A DNA stretch of 64,000 nt from Tritrichomonas foetus (GCA_001839685.1 MLAK01000838.1:1-64000); one strand, 5' to 3'. Shown: positions 1 to 9,300, counted from the first letter of the stretch. The notes: generated by a model not told the origin, from the sequence alone. Program-made: numbers and translations.

Positions 1-50
1 CTTTTGAATGTTTTTTTCTTTTGAACATTTTTTTCTTTTGAATATTTTCC
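1..50. repeat. Short tandem repeat, about 17-bp unit
   Basis: Three near-identical units of the form CTTTTGAA(T/C)(G/A)TTTTTTT run from the window edge, so the array may extend outside the window. The sequence from here to base 192 shows no gene. Confidence 0.6.
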
Positions 51-192
51 TTTATACCGGTATTACATCCAAAAGCTAAAACAGAAATTCAAATTCACCT
101 TTAGAATTGACCATCCTTTGTAGTAATCTTTTTCATGTTTGATCGACATATGCATGTGAATTTGAAGAAAACTTTGAAGGAAAACAAATCTT

Positions 193-1344
193 TTAGCATG
201 TTTTGACGTTTTCCAATTCTTTTTCTAAAAATAACATCAATTCAGGATACTCTTTCACATATCCTGGATTCAGTTTCATTTGAATTAGTGTTTTTTGTAG
301 CAAATCACATCGGTGGTGGTTGTAGACGTGAACCATTAAATCATCGAAATTTCGAATGTTCTTTTCATGACATTTATCGCACACAAACACACCTTTTGGC
401 TGATCTGCTAATTTGAATTGATTCATAATTGATTGTGGAAACTGATGCATACGGAATAAGTGTCTGTACGTGCTCAGCATATCCATTGAAGAAGTATCGC
501 AACATGGACACTTTACAGTTGTTTCTTTTCTTGCTTTTTTTTGTTGTTCTTGAATATTTTGGACTCGTGGAAAATAGCCAACAGCACTCAAATATGCATA
601 AGCTATTGCTATATTTATTAGACATTTTCTAAGATCTGTTTTTAAAATTTTTTTTGTGATGTCTATCATATCATCTTCATTTTGAGAGATCGGAGGGGCA
701 AATGTCCTCACAAAAAGTGGAAATTTTGTACAGGAAAAAGGATCATCTAAAATATTTGTAGATAAGCAAATATTCATCTGTTTTAAATATTCAGCCTCTG
801 CTGGGTTCAAAAATGCTATTATCGGAACTTGGTTGACACATATTTTGGTGAGAAAAATTCCTAAGTTTGGAGTCCGTAAATCCATTAAGTTGATGCCGAT
901 TGAGCTACAAATAATTAAAAGATTCGATTTCTGTAGTATTGAATACATAATTGGACTATTTTCAATATATTTCGAAAGTTTGGGAAAAAAATCTTGGTCG
1001 TTCCGAATGATGTTGACTTGTATTGGTGGTAAATTGTAAATAATATCTAACGGCTGAGATTGGTCAAACTCGACATTTGGATTTGCGAAATCGAATCCGA
1101 GAATTGTTTTGAGATTTTCGTACTCGCGAGTATGGTATTGCGAATAATGCGTCATCATTGCGACTGGCGTTGACAGTTTTTGTGAACAAACACCGCAGGT
1201 ACGCGGAAATGTATAATTCGTGTTGATGTTTTTTGATGCTGGATAGTCGGGATGCTTGTCAATAAGATGTTGGATTAAGGCGTTTTCTTTATACTTCCCT
1301 CGAATGCAGATTGGGCACGGATAGTTCTTCTCCCTGTCACCCAT
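193..1344 (-). CDS. Four-finger C2H2 zinc-finger protein
   Basis: A 383-residue protein with two C2H2 fingers at each end and a long middle. Finger 1 uses C10, C13, H26 and H31; finger 2 uses C50, C53, H66 and H71; finger 3 uses C279, C282, H295 and H300; finger 4 uses C322, C325, H339 and H343 or H344. Three fingers have four residues between the histidines. The middle (about 75-275) matches no domain I recognise. Nucleic-acid binding is inferred from the fingers; no target can be named. The start is an ATG, and the stop is followed by AA, giving TAAAA. It is head-to-head with the acidic protein at 1661. It could also be a splicing or ubiquitin-related finger protein rather than a transcription factor. 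Confidence 0.8.
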   Translation of the reverse strand: MGDREKNYPCPICIRGKYKENALIQHLIDKHPDYPASKNINTNYTFPRTCGVCSQKLSTPVAMMTHYSQYHTREYENLKTILGFDFANPNVEFDQSQPLDIIYNLPPIQVNIIRNDQDFFPKLSKYIENSPIMYSILQKSNLLIICSSIGINLMDLRTPNLGIFLTKICVNQVPIIAFLNPAEAEYLKQMNICLSTNILDDPFSCTKFPLFVRTFAPPISQNEDDMIDITKKILKTDLRKCLINIAIAYAYLSAVGYFPRVQNIQEQQKKARKETTVKCPCCDTSSMDMLSTYRHLFRMHQFPQSIMNQFKLADQPKGVFVCDKCHEKNIRNFDDLMVHVYNHHRCDLLQKTLIQMKLNPGYVKEYPELMLFLEKELENVKTC

Positions 1345-1660
1345 TTAAAATACTTTGAAACTCAAAGATTTTCCACAATTTGTGAAGCCATTATAACTTT
1401 TTTAATACTTTTAGATGGCTATATTTCTATTCAAAAATATTAATAAACTTTTTGTATGCACTTTGAATTCACATGACTACATTTTGCAAAATCAAAAGGA
1501 AATAAGTCTGACAATAATTGACCCAAACCGAAATTATATTCATGACTTTTGGCCTTGGCTTACTTTTTCACATTTTAATTGGCGTGAGAAAAGTGCCTGC
1601 TTGATTAATTATCCACTGAAAAAAATTCAAGTCTTATTTGGTTATTCCATCAAAGAAAAA

Positions 1661-2653
1661 ATGAGCGATGGTGAGCCTGAAAAGATAGAAACAGAGCAAG
1701 AAAAAGAAAACGAAAACGAAAACAATAACGAGAAGGATAACGAAAACGACAATGAAAATGAAAACGAAAAAAATTACTCCGAAGAAGACGAAGGAAGTAA
1801 CGCTGAAGATGAATCACATTCGAATTCCAATAATACAAGTGAATCATCTCAATCCCAATCGCTTCCGAAATCGCCAAAGAGGGCTCCAAGTAAGACATTT
1901 AAGAGCCACGCATCACATAGTGCTAAAGGTGCCATCACTTTTGAATCGCAAATGTCAATCGAACAAATTGAACTCAACTTGATCAAAATTTTCGGCAACC
2001 AGTTTCCTGAAGCATCTGTGAATGAGCTCGCTCTTTCAGATCGCTTATCCGTGAGAGATCTCAGAATAATTGTTCGAGTATTGAAACTTTGCGATCCGTC
2101 TCAAGTTAACGTCCGGAAACCATTATTATGTGATTACCTGATGAAACACATGCGCGAAGATCACATGACTGAAGTATATGAAAAGTACCAAGAAGAAAAA
2201 GAAAAAGCCAGACTTGCAAGAATGAAGTCAAAAGAAGAGAAAACAAAAACTCGTGCGCAGACACGAAGCGAAAGCCAAGCCTCTAGTTTATCAGTCAGCC
2301 ATTCAAGTTCATCAAGCCAGCAACAAATTTCCCAGCCAAGCGAGCCCCAGCATGAAAGAAATATGCCAAACTCAGAATCTAATAATGCCTTGGCGAAATC
2401 AACAGTGACAAGAGAAAAATCAAAACCAGAAATGATCTCACCTTCTTTGGTGAAAAATAGAGCGACATGCGAAGTGACAATTCCAAGATTGAAATATGAT
2501 TCTACATTCAATGTGAAAAGCGCACTTGCTACGCTTGAAAGCTGCAATAAGTTCGTAATTACCGTTTCCCAGAGACTCGAAGAACTAGAAAGGGCGCTTT
2601 CGATAATGTCGATTAAAGTGAGCGAATTAGAAAAATTCTATGGTTGTGTATAA
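1661..2653 (+). CDS. Acidic, serine-rich low-complexity protein
   Basis: I do not recognise this 330-residue protein. Residues 1-50 are Glu/Asn/Lys-rich, 50-85 are serine-rich with SP sites, and about 95-195 look folded and helical. A charged and Ser/Gln-rich linker follows, with a possible short coiled coil at the C-terminus. The frame is open back to 1415, but the upstream stretch has intergenic-like composition, and the ATG at 1661 begins a protein with a normal acidic start, so I chose that one. The stop is followed by ATAAAA, giving TAAATAAA. Chromatin or nuclear function would be a guess based only on composition. Confidence 0.7.
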   Translation: MSDGEPEKIETEQEKENENENNNEKDNENDNENENEKNYSEEDEGSNAEDESHSNSNNTSESSQSQSLPKSPKRAPSKTFKSHASHSAKGAITFESQMSIEQIELNLIKIFGNQFPEASVNELALSDRLSVRDLRIIVRVLKLCDPSQVNVRKPLLCDYLMKHMREDHMTEVYEKYQEEKEKARLARMKSKEEKTKTRAQTRSESQASSLSVSHSSSSSQQQISQPSEPQHERNMPNSESNNALAKSTVTREKSKPEMISPSLVKNRATCEVTIPRLKYDSTFNVKSALATLESCNKFVITVSQRLEELERALSIMSIKVSELEKFYGCV

Positions 2654-2787
2654 ATAAAATATTTATAATATATCAAAAGATTCCTAATCAACTTTTTGTT
2701 TCTTTATTTAAAGAAATTCTTTAATCGAAAAATTCTTGCCTATTCATATAAAGTCCAATCTTTGTCTAATAATGGTGAAGCGATGTT

Positions 2788-2930
2788 TCATGAAAATGTA
2801 AAGGAATGAGGAAAATGTAATGGAAAGAAGAAAATGTAAAGGAAAGAAGAAAATGTAAAGGAATGAAGAAAATGTAAAGGAATGAAAATGTAAAGGAATA
2901 AAAATGTAAAGGAATGAAGAAAATGTAAGT
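2788..2930. repeat. Imperfect minisatellite, about 18-19-bp unit
   Basis: Units related to GAATGAAGAAAATGTAAAG repeat with substitutions and small deletions, filling most of the 308-bp gap between two converging genes. Nothing else is seen in the gap. Confidence 0.75.
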
Positions 2931-2961
2931 TTTTAGTTAAAATATTTGTAACAAGAAATAT

Positions 2962-3723
2962 TTAAACATTTGATTTCCGATAAGCAGGGATAGGAGTGAA
3001 AGCAGAATTAACTGGCTTTGAACATGGTGTGAGCCTCTTTCTCTTTTGTGGAGAAACAGTTTTAATCAGCCGTTCTTTTGTTGGCTCTGGTTTTGGTGAT
3101 TTGGAAATCATGTTAATAACATGTGTTGTATTTGCTGCAAGTTCAGTTCGATATTGATTTTCAATCTGCTCTTTAAGAACTTTATGTTCAGATTGAGAAA
3201 TTTGCAGCTCAGATTGAAACGTGGTTGTAAGTGCATCAATTTCACATTGATGTCTGTGTTGCATAATTGATAGCAAATTCATAAATTTCTGATCACATTT
3301 AGCTGCATGCTTTCCTTTTTTCATTGATTTCTGAGTTTTGATCGCATCAGAATATTTTCCGCAGATTGCCAGAACCTGCGTGGTTTGTTGATTGTCAATG
3401 AGTTCAGCCATGTCATTGATGTCAGCTGTGCATCTTGCTTCTTCCCAGGCATTTTTGAGATCTGATATTTGTTGTTTTTGGACTTTGGCAAGCTTTTCTA
3501 GTCTTTCATGATATACTTGAATTAAACGTCTTTTTGATTTCTGTTCAGATGAATTGATATACTTCTTTCTATCATACATCTTAAATTTTGAATCTTCTTT
3601 CATTGAATTTATGATGTCATGATAAAAAACCTCTGGGTCGTCATCAACAGAGTCAGCTGAAAAAGATTCTTCAAAATTTGGAACAACAAATGGATTACGT
3701 GATGGAGTAATAGGCGACAACAT
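2962..3723 (-). CDS. Coiled-coil protein, function unknown
   Basis: A 253-residue protein starting MLSPITPSRNPF. The N-terminal 30 residues are Ser/Pro-rich with TPS-type sites. Residues about 45-215 are Lys/Glu/Gln-rich and helical, with heptad-like spacing. The C-terminal 45 residues are basic and carry SPKP and SPQKRKR, possibly a nuclear localisation signal with phosphorylation sites. The frame extends to an ATG at 3786, but that ATG overlaps the start of the divergent gene, so I prefer 3723. The two coiled-coil genes share a 61-bp intergenic region and are likely driven by one bidirectional promoter. No family is recognised. Confidence 0.7.
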   Translation of the reverse strand: MLSPITPSRNPFVVPNFEESFSADSVDDDPEVFYHDIINSMKEDSKFKMYDRKKYINSSEQKSKRRLIQVYHERLEKLAKVQKQQISDLKNAWEEARCTADINDMAELIDNQQTTQVLAICGKYSDAIKTQKSMKKGKHAAKCDQKFMNLLSIMQHRHQCEIDALTTTFQSELQISQSEHKVLKEQIENQYRTELAANTTHVINMISKSPKPEPTKERLIKTVSPQKRKRLTPCSKPVNSAFTPIPAYRKSNV

Positions 3724-3784
3724 TTTTTGATTTCCGTTTAGAATTAATTTTCGATTTTTTATTTGAATTAAAATCTCAAATTTC

Positions 3785-4537
3785 ATGCAAGATTTCTATG
3801 ATTCTCGAGCAGCCGTCGATGCAATGGCAGCACTTCAGCAAAAAATACACGATCTCGAAATAGAAACAGGTCAACTTCGAAAAGAATCAGCTCAACTTCG
3901 ATCAATTGTTGAAAGTAATGAACAACATGTTAATGAAAAAAACGAAATGCTTTCAAGAGAAGCTGACAAAACTCAGAAAATGCTAGAAAGCGCGTCAGAA
4001 ACATTAATTGAACTTCGACGAATTAAAGCAGAAAATCGAAAATTACAAAGCCATTTAAATTCGCTTAAAGAAGAAATAGAACGAAAAGAAAAAGCTCAAA
4101 AGACAGAATACGACAAAATATTAGGACAAGAGAATGATGCGAAGCACGCCGAGCTTCTAGAACAAGAAATAGAAGAGTTATTTTCACTTTTGTTAACACC
4201 GCCAGATTTTCCAATTGAAAAGACGAAAAACATAACATTTAATCCAACAATTATTTCAATTACAACTTATTCATTACCAGCAACAATTCAAACTGTTGTC
4301 CAGTATCTACACAACTTACCATTCCCTTTTTGCGATCAGAAATATCGAGTAAAAAGAGAAATTGTTACAACTTTAATGACAGCACGAAACATGTGTTGTA
4401 AATTAATGGATGAGATTCATCAACTGGAAATACAAAAAGCTAAAACAGCTGCAAAGAAAAAAATACAGAAAGATATTGATTCAAAAATGTCATATCTAGC
4501 TGTTCTCACTCAAGCAATGGCAAAATTTTCAATGTGA
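3785..4537 (+). CDS. Coiled-coil protein, function unknown
   Basis: A 250-residue protein. Residues about 10-135 form a continuous Glu/Lys/Gln-rich coiled coil. Residues 135-195 are more hydrophobic and look folded (PPDFPIEKTKNITFNPT, then a segment rich in Leu and Pro). The remainder is helical again and ends in FSM. The start ATG lies 61 bp from the divergent coiled-coil gene at 3723. A cytoskeletal or centrosomal role is plausible from the architecture only. Confidence 0.75.
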   Translation: MQDFYDSRAAVDAMAALQQKIHDLEIETGQLRKESAQLRSIVESNEQHVNEKNEMLSREADKTQKMLESASETLIELRRIKAENRKLQSHLNSLKEEIERKEKAQKTEYDKILGQENDAKHAELLEQEIEELFSLLLTPPDFPIEKTKNITFNPTIISITTYSLPATIQTVVQYLHNLPFPFCDQKYRVKREIVTTLMTARNMCCKLMDEIHQLEIQKAKTAAKKKIQKDIDSKMSYLAVLTQAMAKFSM

Positions 4538-5057
4538 AGTGAGATCAATCCATCAAAATGAACAAATATTTATGAATTCGATTTGAATTGTTATTAATTA
4601 ATCGTTAGATACACTCATTCGTATATGAATTTATAGTAATTGTAAATCTAATCTATTTTGTTATTAAAATTTCCAATCCAAACTTCAAAATTTAATTTTA
4701 GAATATTGTATTCATGCCACTTATATACAAGATTTATATTTTATATAGCTTCACAGCTAATATCCATTGTATAAAAAAAAAGCATTTATTGCTATTGCAC
4801 CAAAAATGGTTACAAGTTTTATATTGTTACCTCATCATTCTTTCTAATAGTCATGATGAAATCATTGCTAAAAGTAAATGATCAGATTATTGGTTGCTTT
4901 AGAATCGATTTTAGATCTTTGAATGATCAAATGACCACATAATTTCTTAAAACGTGAAAATTTTCAAAAGCTGGATTTACAAAATCCTCCACAAAATCTA
5001 TCAAAGTTTTCTGAGTGACGATACACACAAAATAACGATTTCTGCATATTTTATCCA
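4538..5057. other. Intergenic region, no gene seen
   Basis: AT-rich sequence between two plus-strand genes. I see no RNA gene and no repeat longer than short A/T runs. Confidence 0.6.
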
Positions 5058-6128
5058 ATGTCATCTACAGAAGAAAATATACAGCAGCTCGATATTATAT
5101 ACATACTCCTTGCGACCGTTATTCGTCCAATTGACAAACCCTTTCAATCACAGCCATTTTCTGTCGCTGATCACCAACGCCACGTATATTCTGTTTGCGT
5201 ACAAAACGGAAAAGGCATTCTTTCTTCAGGGGCCCCAATTGCACGTCCACCCCCTGACTTTCCGAATCAGGTTTCAACGTCAGATGATGATTGCCCCGAC
5301 GAATTAAAAGAAATTGCAGAAGCGCTTAAACCAATTACAGAAGAAGTAAACGATATCGAAATAAAAGAATTCGTTCTACAGTTCAGCTCCAAAGAAGGGG
5401 AGTGTCCAACACTTATTGGATGCGCGGGAAGTTTATTTGCACCATCGCCACAATTAGAGCCATTCATGACCAACGATTTGGCTATTCCTATTTTCACTTT
5501 GTTTTATGCGGCCGAAATGTCAGTGAGTCCAATCCAGTCTCAGTGTATAACTCGTGGAAAGTATTGTTCAGGTGGAACCCAAAGTGTTGAACGATCAAAA
5601 ATTATTTCATATCACATTTCATGTATAGCACATACACTTAAAGAGAAAAATCTTAATCAATATTTGAAATCTAGAATTAATTCCTTATGTCCTGTTATTA
5701 TGATGTCGAATGTTTCAGTTTGTGCACAATGTTTTAAATTCTATTCAGTTGAAGCAAGCCAATCGAGAAAACCGGCAGGTGCTGGACGCGAATGTGGAAC
5801 AGCCACTTTGAGTGACCATAACCGAAGTTTAATTGTGAGGAAAGAAAATCGTCCAACAACCACTTTTGCCAACAGAAATAATGGAAATAATGATCCAAAG
5901 TCAAGGACTATGCCAGTGAGGTCAACTTTACCAATCATTCGGCCGCCTCAACCGCCATACCAAATAGGAAACTACACAAGTAGTGGGCTCAGAGTTGCGT
6001 CTGACAGATCAACGGTTGCATTGGAGCTCGCAAGACAGACTTACAAAGGCGTTCCATTCATTTTTGTGCCGCCCCCCAAGCCAGAAGCAAAGTTTAGGTA
6101 TCGTCCAAAGTCAACTGCTCTTAAATAA
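5058..6128 (+). CDS. Unrecognised 356-residue protein
   Basis: I do not recognise this protein. The N-terminal part (about 1-60) has mixed hydrophobic and polar sequence with a conserved-looking core near HVYSVCVQNGKG. Residues 60-80 are proline-rich and acidic. Residues about 85-235 look globular, contain about nine cysteines including a CAQC pair, and include an atypical EGECPTLIGCAGSLF segment. The last 100 residues are basic and Pro/Arg-rich, probably disordered. No signal peptide or membrane segment is clear. Codon use is like its neighbours. The stop reads TAAATAAA, so the poly(A) signal probably overlaps the stop. Confidence 0.7.
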   Translation: MSSTEENIQQLDIIYILLATVIRPIDKPFQSQPFSVADHQRHVYSVCVQNGKGILSSGAPIARPPPDFPNQVSTSDDDCPDELKEIAEALKPITEEVNDIEIKEFVLQFSSKEGECPTLIGCAGSLFAPSPQLEPFMTNDLAIPIFTLFYAAEMSVSPIQSQCITRGKYCSGGTQSVERSKIISYHISCIAHTLKEKNLNQYLKSRINSLCPVIMMSNVSVCAQCFKFYSVEASQSRKPAGAGRECGTATLSDHNRSLIVRKENRPTTTFANRNNGNNDPKSRTMPVRSTLPIIRPPQPPYQIGNYTSSGLRVASDRSTVALELARQTYKGVPFIFVPPPKPEAKFRYRPKSTALK

Positions 6129-6238
6129 ATGATTGTATTCTTACTTAAAATCCACTTTTAGATTTCTATTGATCATTTCCTTCTTTTTGTCAATTCCTTT
6201 GAATCATTCCGATTTCATTCATTTTAGACTTGGGTTTC

Positions 6239-6500
6239 ACTTTCTTCATCATATACTTTCTTCATCATATGCTTTCTTCATCATATACTTTCTTCATCAT
6301 ATACTTTCTTCATCATACACTTTCTTCATCATATACTTTCTTCATCATATACTTTCTTCATCATATACTTTCTTCATCATATACTTTCTTCATCATATAC
6401 TTTCTTCATCATATGCTTTCTTCATCATATACTTTCTTCATCATATACTTTCTTCATCATATACTTTCTTCATCATATGCTTTCTTCATCATACACTTTC
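6239..6500. repeat. 16-bp minisatellite, about 16 copies
   Basis: The unit TTTCTTCATCATATAC repeats head-to-tail about 16 times with only single-base variants (ATATGC, ATACAC). Because 16 is not a multiple of three and the unit lacks stops, all frames stay open, which produces fake His/Leu/Phe-rich frames of 90-140 codons. I do not call a gene here. Confidence 0.9.
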
Positions 6501-6640
6501 AGGTGTAATCCAAGAAAAAGTGAAAACTCGTTGTCATTATTCTCAATGTGAAATATTATTATGAAAAAGCTGATTAGAATAGAATAGAATCAAAATAAGA
6601 AAATAATTTAGGAAAATAAACAACAAGCATGCAATGAAAT

Positions 6641-7183
6641 CTACTTCTTCGCGAAATCAATCGACTCTAATTCTTTTTCAAATGTTGTAACTGGTTCTTC
6701 ACTATTCAATGCTTTCATAATTGCGTTTGCGACAAGCATAGTTGTTATTGCATTCTCTGTGTCAATGTATAGCCTTCCATTTTCACCAAAACAGCATTTC
6801 AAAGCAGTTTTTTGACCGATCTTATCGATGTATTGATTTTGCTGAATTAATTTCAAATCATTTGGCCTTGCGCGAATTATCGTTCCACCTGTTAATTGAC
6901 CAAGCTTCTCGTTTTTAGTCCTTCCGATGCAATTCAAAATAACTTCGCCAGCTTCTGGAACTTCTTCGACGTAAGCTGAAACGACTTCACCTCGTTTGAA
7001 CTTAGGACAGTTTTTCTTTGTTGCGCCGTCAAATGAAAGCATTGGAAGAACAGCTTGATGGGAAAATCCAATATCGACGTTCCATTCTTCGTTTGATTTT
7101 TTATCGATAACGCCAATAACAATATCGCCCTTCTTTGGATGATAAAACGAGTTTTTATGACCAATTGGTGTTGTGGTGCTCAT
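6641..7183 (-). CDS. RRP40: Exosome complex component RRP40 (EXOSC3)
   Basis: A 180-residue S1/KH cap subunit of the RNA exosome, which guides RNA into the 3'-5' exonuclease complex in nucleus and cytoplasm. Visible are the N-terminal strand GDIVIGVIDKKSNEEWNVDI, the RRP40-typical LSFDGATKKNCPKF segment opening the S1-like domain, and a C-terminal KH-like region with FGENGRLYIDTEN, matching the FGMNGRIW segment of other RRP40 proteins. The protein is short for the family (about 240-275) because the N-terminal domain is minimal. The frame allows an ATG at 7204, but the ATG at 7183 gives a more usual leader. It is head-to-head with eL15 (176 bp apart). RRP4 is the alternative, but LSFDGATKKN favours RRP40. 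Confidence 0.85.
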   Translation of the reverse strand: MSTTTPIGHKNSFYHPKKGDIVIGVIDKKSNEEWNVDIGFSHQAVLPMLSFDGATKKNCPKFKRGEVVSAYVEEVPEAGEVILNCIGRTKNEKLGQLTGGTIIRARPNDLKLIQQNQYIDKIGQKTALKCCFGENGRLYIDTENAITTMLVANAIMKALNSEEPVTTFEKELESIDFAKK

Positions 7184-7359
7184 GTTATTTAATGACTCTG
7201 TCATAATATAGATGATAAAATTTTAAATTCAAATATGGTCGTATCCATTCTAAGGCCAAATATTAAACAAACAAAGTCAATATGGATTATGTAAACATAG
7301 GTATTGAAAAATTGACAAGATATCGTCTTTCAAGGTCGGCCTTATTTTTAAGTAAAAAA

Positions 7360-7974
7360 ATGGGAGCTTACCAATATCTTAGAGAACTTTGGACCAAAAA
7401 GCAAAGCGATGTTATGAGATTCATCCTTCGCCTCCGCTGCTGGGAATACCGCCAACTTCCAGAACTCGTCCGCCTCACACATCCAACACGCCCAGATAAG
7501 GCTCGTAGATTAGGCTACAAGGCCAAGCAAGGCTTCGTCCTCTATCGTATCCGTATTAGGAAGGGAGGCCGTAGGAGAGTAGCTTCAAAGAATAGGCTCT
7601 ATGGTAAGAATCGTACACACCATATCTATCAATTAACACCAAAGATCAATCTTCAAGCTCTTGGTGAAATGAAAGCCGGAAAGGCCCTTCCATCACTCCG
7701 CCTCCTCAACTCTTACTGGGTTAATGAAGATGGTGCTTACAAATATTATGAGTGTATTTTCGTAGACCCAATGCATGCAGCTATCCAACACGATCCAAAG
7801 ATCAACTGGATCTGTGACTCAGTACATACACGCCGTGAAGCTCGCGGACTTACATCAGCTGGTAAACAACATCGCGCATTAATGGGTAAGGGTAAAGGAT
7901 TCCGTAAGATGAGACCATCACGTTATGCTGACTGGAAGATCCGTAACACTATGAAGCTCCACCGCTTCCGCTAA
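7360..7974 (+). CDS. RPL15: 60S ribosomal protein eL15
   Basis: A 204-residue protein, the usual eL15 length. It starts MGAYQYLRELWTKKQSDV and ends MKLHRFR. Family hallmarks are RLRCWEYRQ, RPDKARRLGYKAKQGF, RIRIRKGGRR, the LNSYWVNEDG block and HRALMGKGKGFRKMRPS. It binds 28S rRNA in the large subunit. The frame is open upstream to 7282, but the ATG at 7360 exactly matches the family start. C-ending codons are more common than in neighbours, as expected for high expression. The stop is followed by AAA. It is divergent from the exosome gene, so two ribosome/RNA-processing genes may share a promoter. Confidence 0.97.
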   Translation: MGAYQYLRELWTKKQSDVMRFILRLRCWEYRQLPELVRLTHPTRPDKARRLGYKAKQGFVLYRIRIRKGGRRRVASKNRLYGKNRTHHIYQLTPKINLQALGEMKAGKALPSLRLLNSYWVNEDGAYKYYECIFVDPMHAAIQHDPKINWICDSVHTRREARGLTSAGKQHRALMGKGKGFRKMRPSRYADWKIRNTMKLHRFR

Positions 7975-8023
7975 AACAAGTAAAAAAAGAAAAATCGTTC
8001 TTTAACTTTTCAACAATCTTTTT

Positions 8024-8206
8024 ATGTTTTTGATATCAAAATTTCACCTTCCTTTGACCTTTCTTTTCATATTAATTCATTCATCATTTCATATTTCTTC
8101 AGCAAATAATGTTAACATGCTGGGATCAATTAAAACATTGGGCGGTAAAAAATACCAAATCAAAGACACTCCAAATCGCCAAATTTTGTCAACGACGAAA
8201 GCATGA
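8024..8206 (+). CDS. Possible small secreted peptide (uncertain)
   Basis: A 60-codon ATG frame 49 bp after eL15. Residues 1-27 are hydrophobic and signal-peptide-like, with ISSA just before a polar 30-residue tail rich in Lys and Thr. No homologue is recognised, and composition alone could create it in this AT-rich gap. The rest of 7975-8325 holds no other gene. Confidence 0.2.
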   Translation: MFLISKFHLPLTFLFILIHSSFHISSANNVNMLGSIKTLGGKKYQIKDTPNRQILSTTKA

Positions 8207-8325
8207 ATGCACATTTTCGTAAAAATGCGATCACTAGTGTTCAGTAATTTGACATTTAATACCCAATATTATTCAATTTTTTGATGTAAAAAGAAATAAA
8301 GAAAAAATTGATGCAAAAAGCAAAT

Positions 8326-9300
8326 TTACTCAAAGCTGAGGCTGACGCCAACTTGTGGTTTGGTTTCGAGAACCTTTGCGTCGACCTTTGGAACAGATGC
8401 AGAGAGGGCAACTGTTGTTCCACGAACGTACTTGTGGAGTGGGATTGAAACAATGGCCTTGACTTCTGTTTCTGTGTTGACAGAAACGTTGGCTGAAGCT
8501 CCGCAGTCTGGGCAGCGGAATCCTAATCCGAAGAGGCCAGAAACCTTCTTGTCGACGCATTTGAGGGATGTTGCGGCTCTATAGTTGTTGCGGAATGGAG
8601 CGACGAGGCGGGCTTCTGCTCCTAATTGCTCCTCTTCCTTTGAAAGGATGATGGCTGTTTCAATACCCTTAACGGTCGCCTTTGTGTAGAAGTATGCTTC
8701 ATTTGGAATGTTGAGGGCTTTGAAGGTTCCAGCAACGCCAACGGAAAGGCAACAAAGTGGTCCGACAGATCCGAAGTTGTAGAATGCACCACATCTGGTC
8801 TTTCCTTCTTCTGGGTTGTAGAATTGTCTGAGTGTGACTTTTCCGCATTGTGTTTGGAGTTGGATAAGTGGGAGGCCTTTGAAGGACTTGACGACAACCT
8901 TGCCTGTTGATAAAACATTCTTAACGGCGATGCGTGGGAAGACAGTTAAGACTGGCTGGTTGTTCTCTGAGTTGTAGTCGAGCTGGGCAGCAGCACCGGA
9001 CTTGTCGCAGGTCTTCTTGATGGAGAAGAGGAAGGTGTGCTTGAGTGGATCGATTGTCAAATCTGTGTCGAGGGCTTTGAGGTCTGGCTTGATCTTTAAG
9101 TCAAGTGATGAATCTTTGGAGGAGATTGTAAATGATCCTGGTGCGAGTGTGAAATTGCCGCAGAATGTGGCATTCTTCAAATCGGATTCGGTGTGGAGAC
9201 AAACTGTGGCATTTTGTTGCTTGTATGAAAGGTTGATACCTGAAACTGGCTTCAATTCAAGAACACATGAGCCGAGCTTGGCGTAGGCGTCTCTTTCCAT
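8326..9300 (-). CDS. Probable hydrogenosomal outer-membrane beta-barrel (Hmp35/VDAC-like)
   Basis: A 324-residue protein (about 35 kDa) made almost entirely of alternating short beta-strand-like segments, without a signal peptide or hydrophobic helix. It ends QVGVSLSF plus E, a perfect fit to the mitochondrial beta-signal (polar-x-Gly-x-x-hydrophobic-x-hydrophobic) at residues 316-323. It carries about eleven cysteines, including C263/C266 (CPDC) and a CC pair. The T. vaginalis hydrogenosomal pore-forming protein Hmp35 is also about 35 kDa, beta-rich and cysteine-rich, hence the comparison. Codon use is strongly biased, suggesting an abundant protein. The stop gives TAAA. A VDAC or Tom40 relative is an alternative. 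Role as a metabolite or protein pore is inferred. Confidence 0.55.
   Translation of the reverse strand: MERDAYAKLGSCVLELKPVSGINLSYKQQNATVCLHTESDLKNATFCGNFTLAPGSFTISSKDSSLDLKIKPDLKALDTDLTIDPLKHTFLFSIKKTCDKSGAAAQLDYNSENNQPVLTVFPRIAVKNVLSTGKVVVKSFKGLPLIQLQTQCGKVTLRQFYNPEEGKTRCGAFYNFGSVGPLCCLSVGVAGTFKALNIPNEAYFYTKATVKGIETAIILSKEEEQLGAEARLVAPFRNNYRAATSLKCVDKKVSGLFGLGFRCPDCGASANVSVNTETEVKAIVSIPLHKYVRGTTVALSASVPKVDAKVLETKPQVGVSLSFE

Noticed and set aside
6133..6564. Long His/Leu/Phe/Ser-rich frames in two phases
   Set aside because: They are produced by the 16-bp minisatellite, whose unit has no stop in any forward frame; sequence repeats every 16 residues.
8256..9286. Alternative frames on both strands over the beta-barrel gene
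   Set aside because: They overlap a clearly coding frame with strong codon bias and have no independent features.
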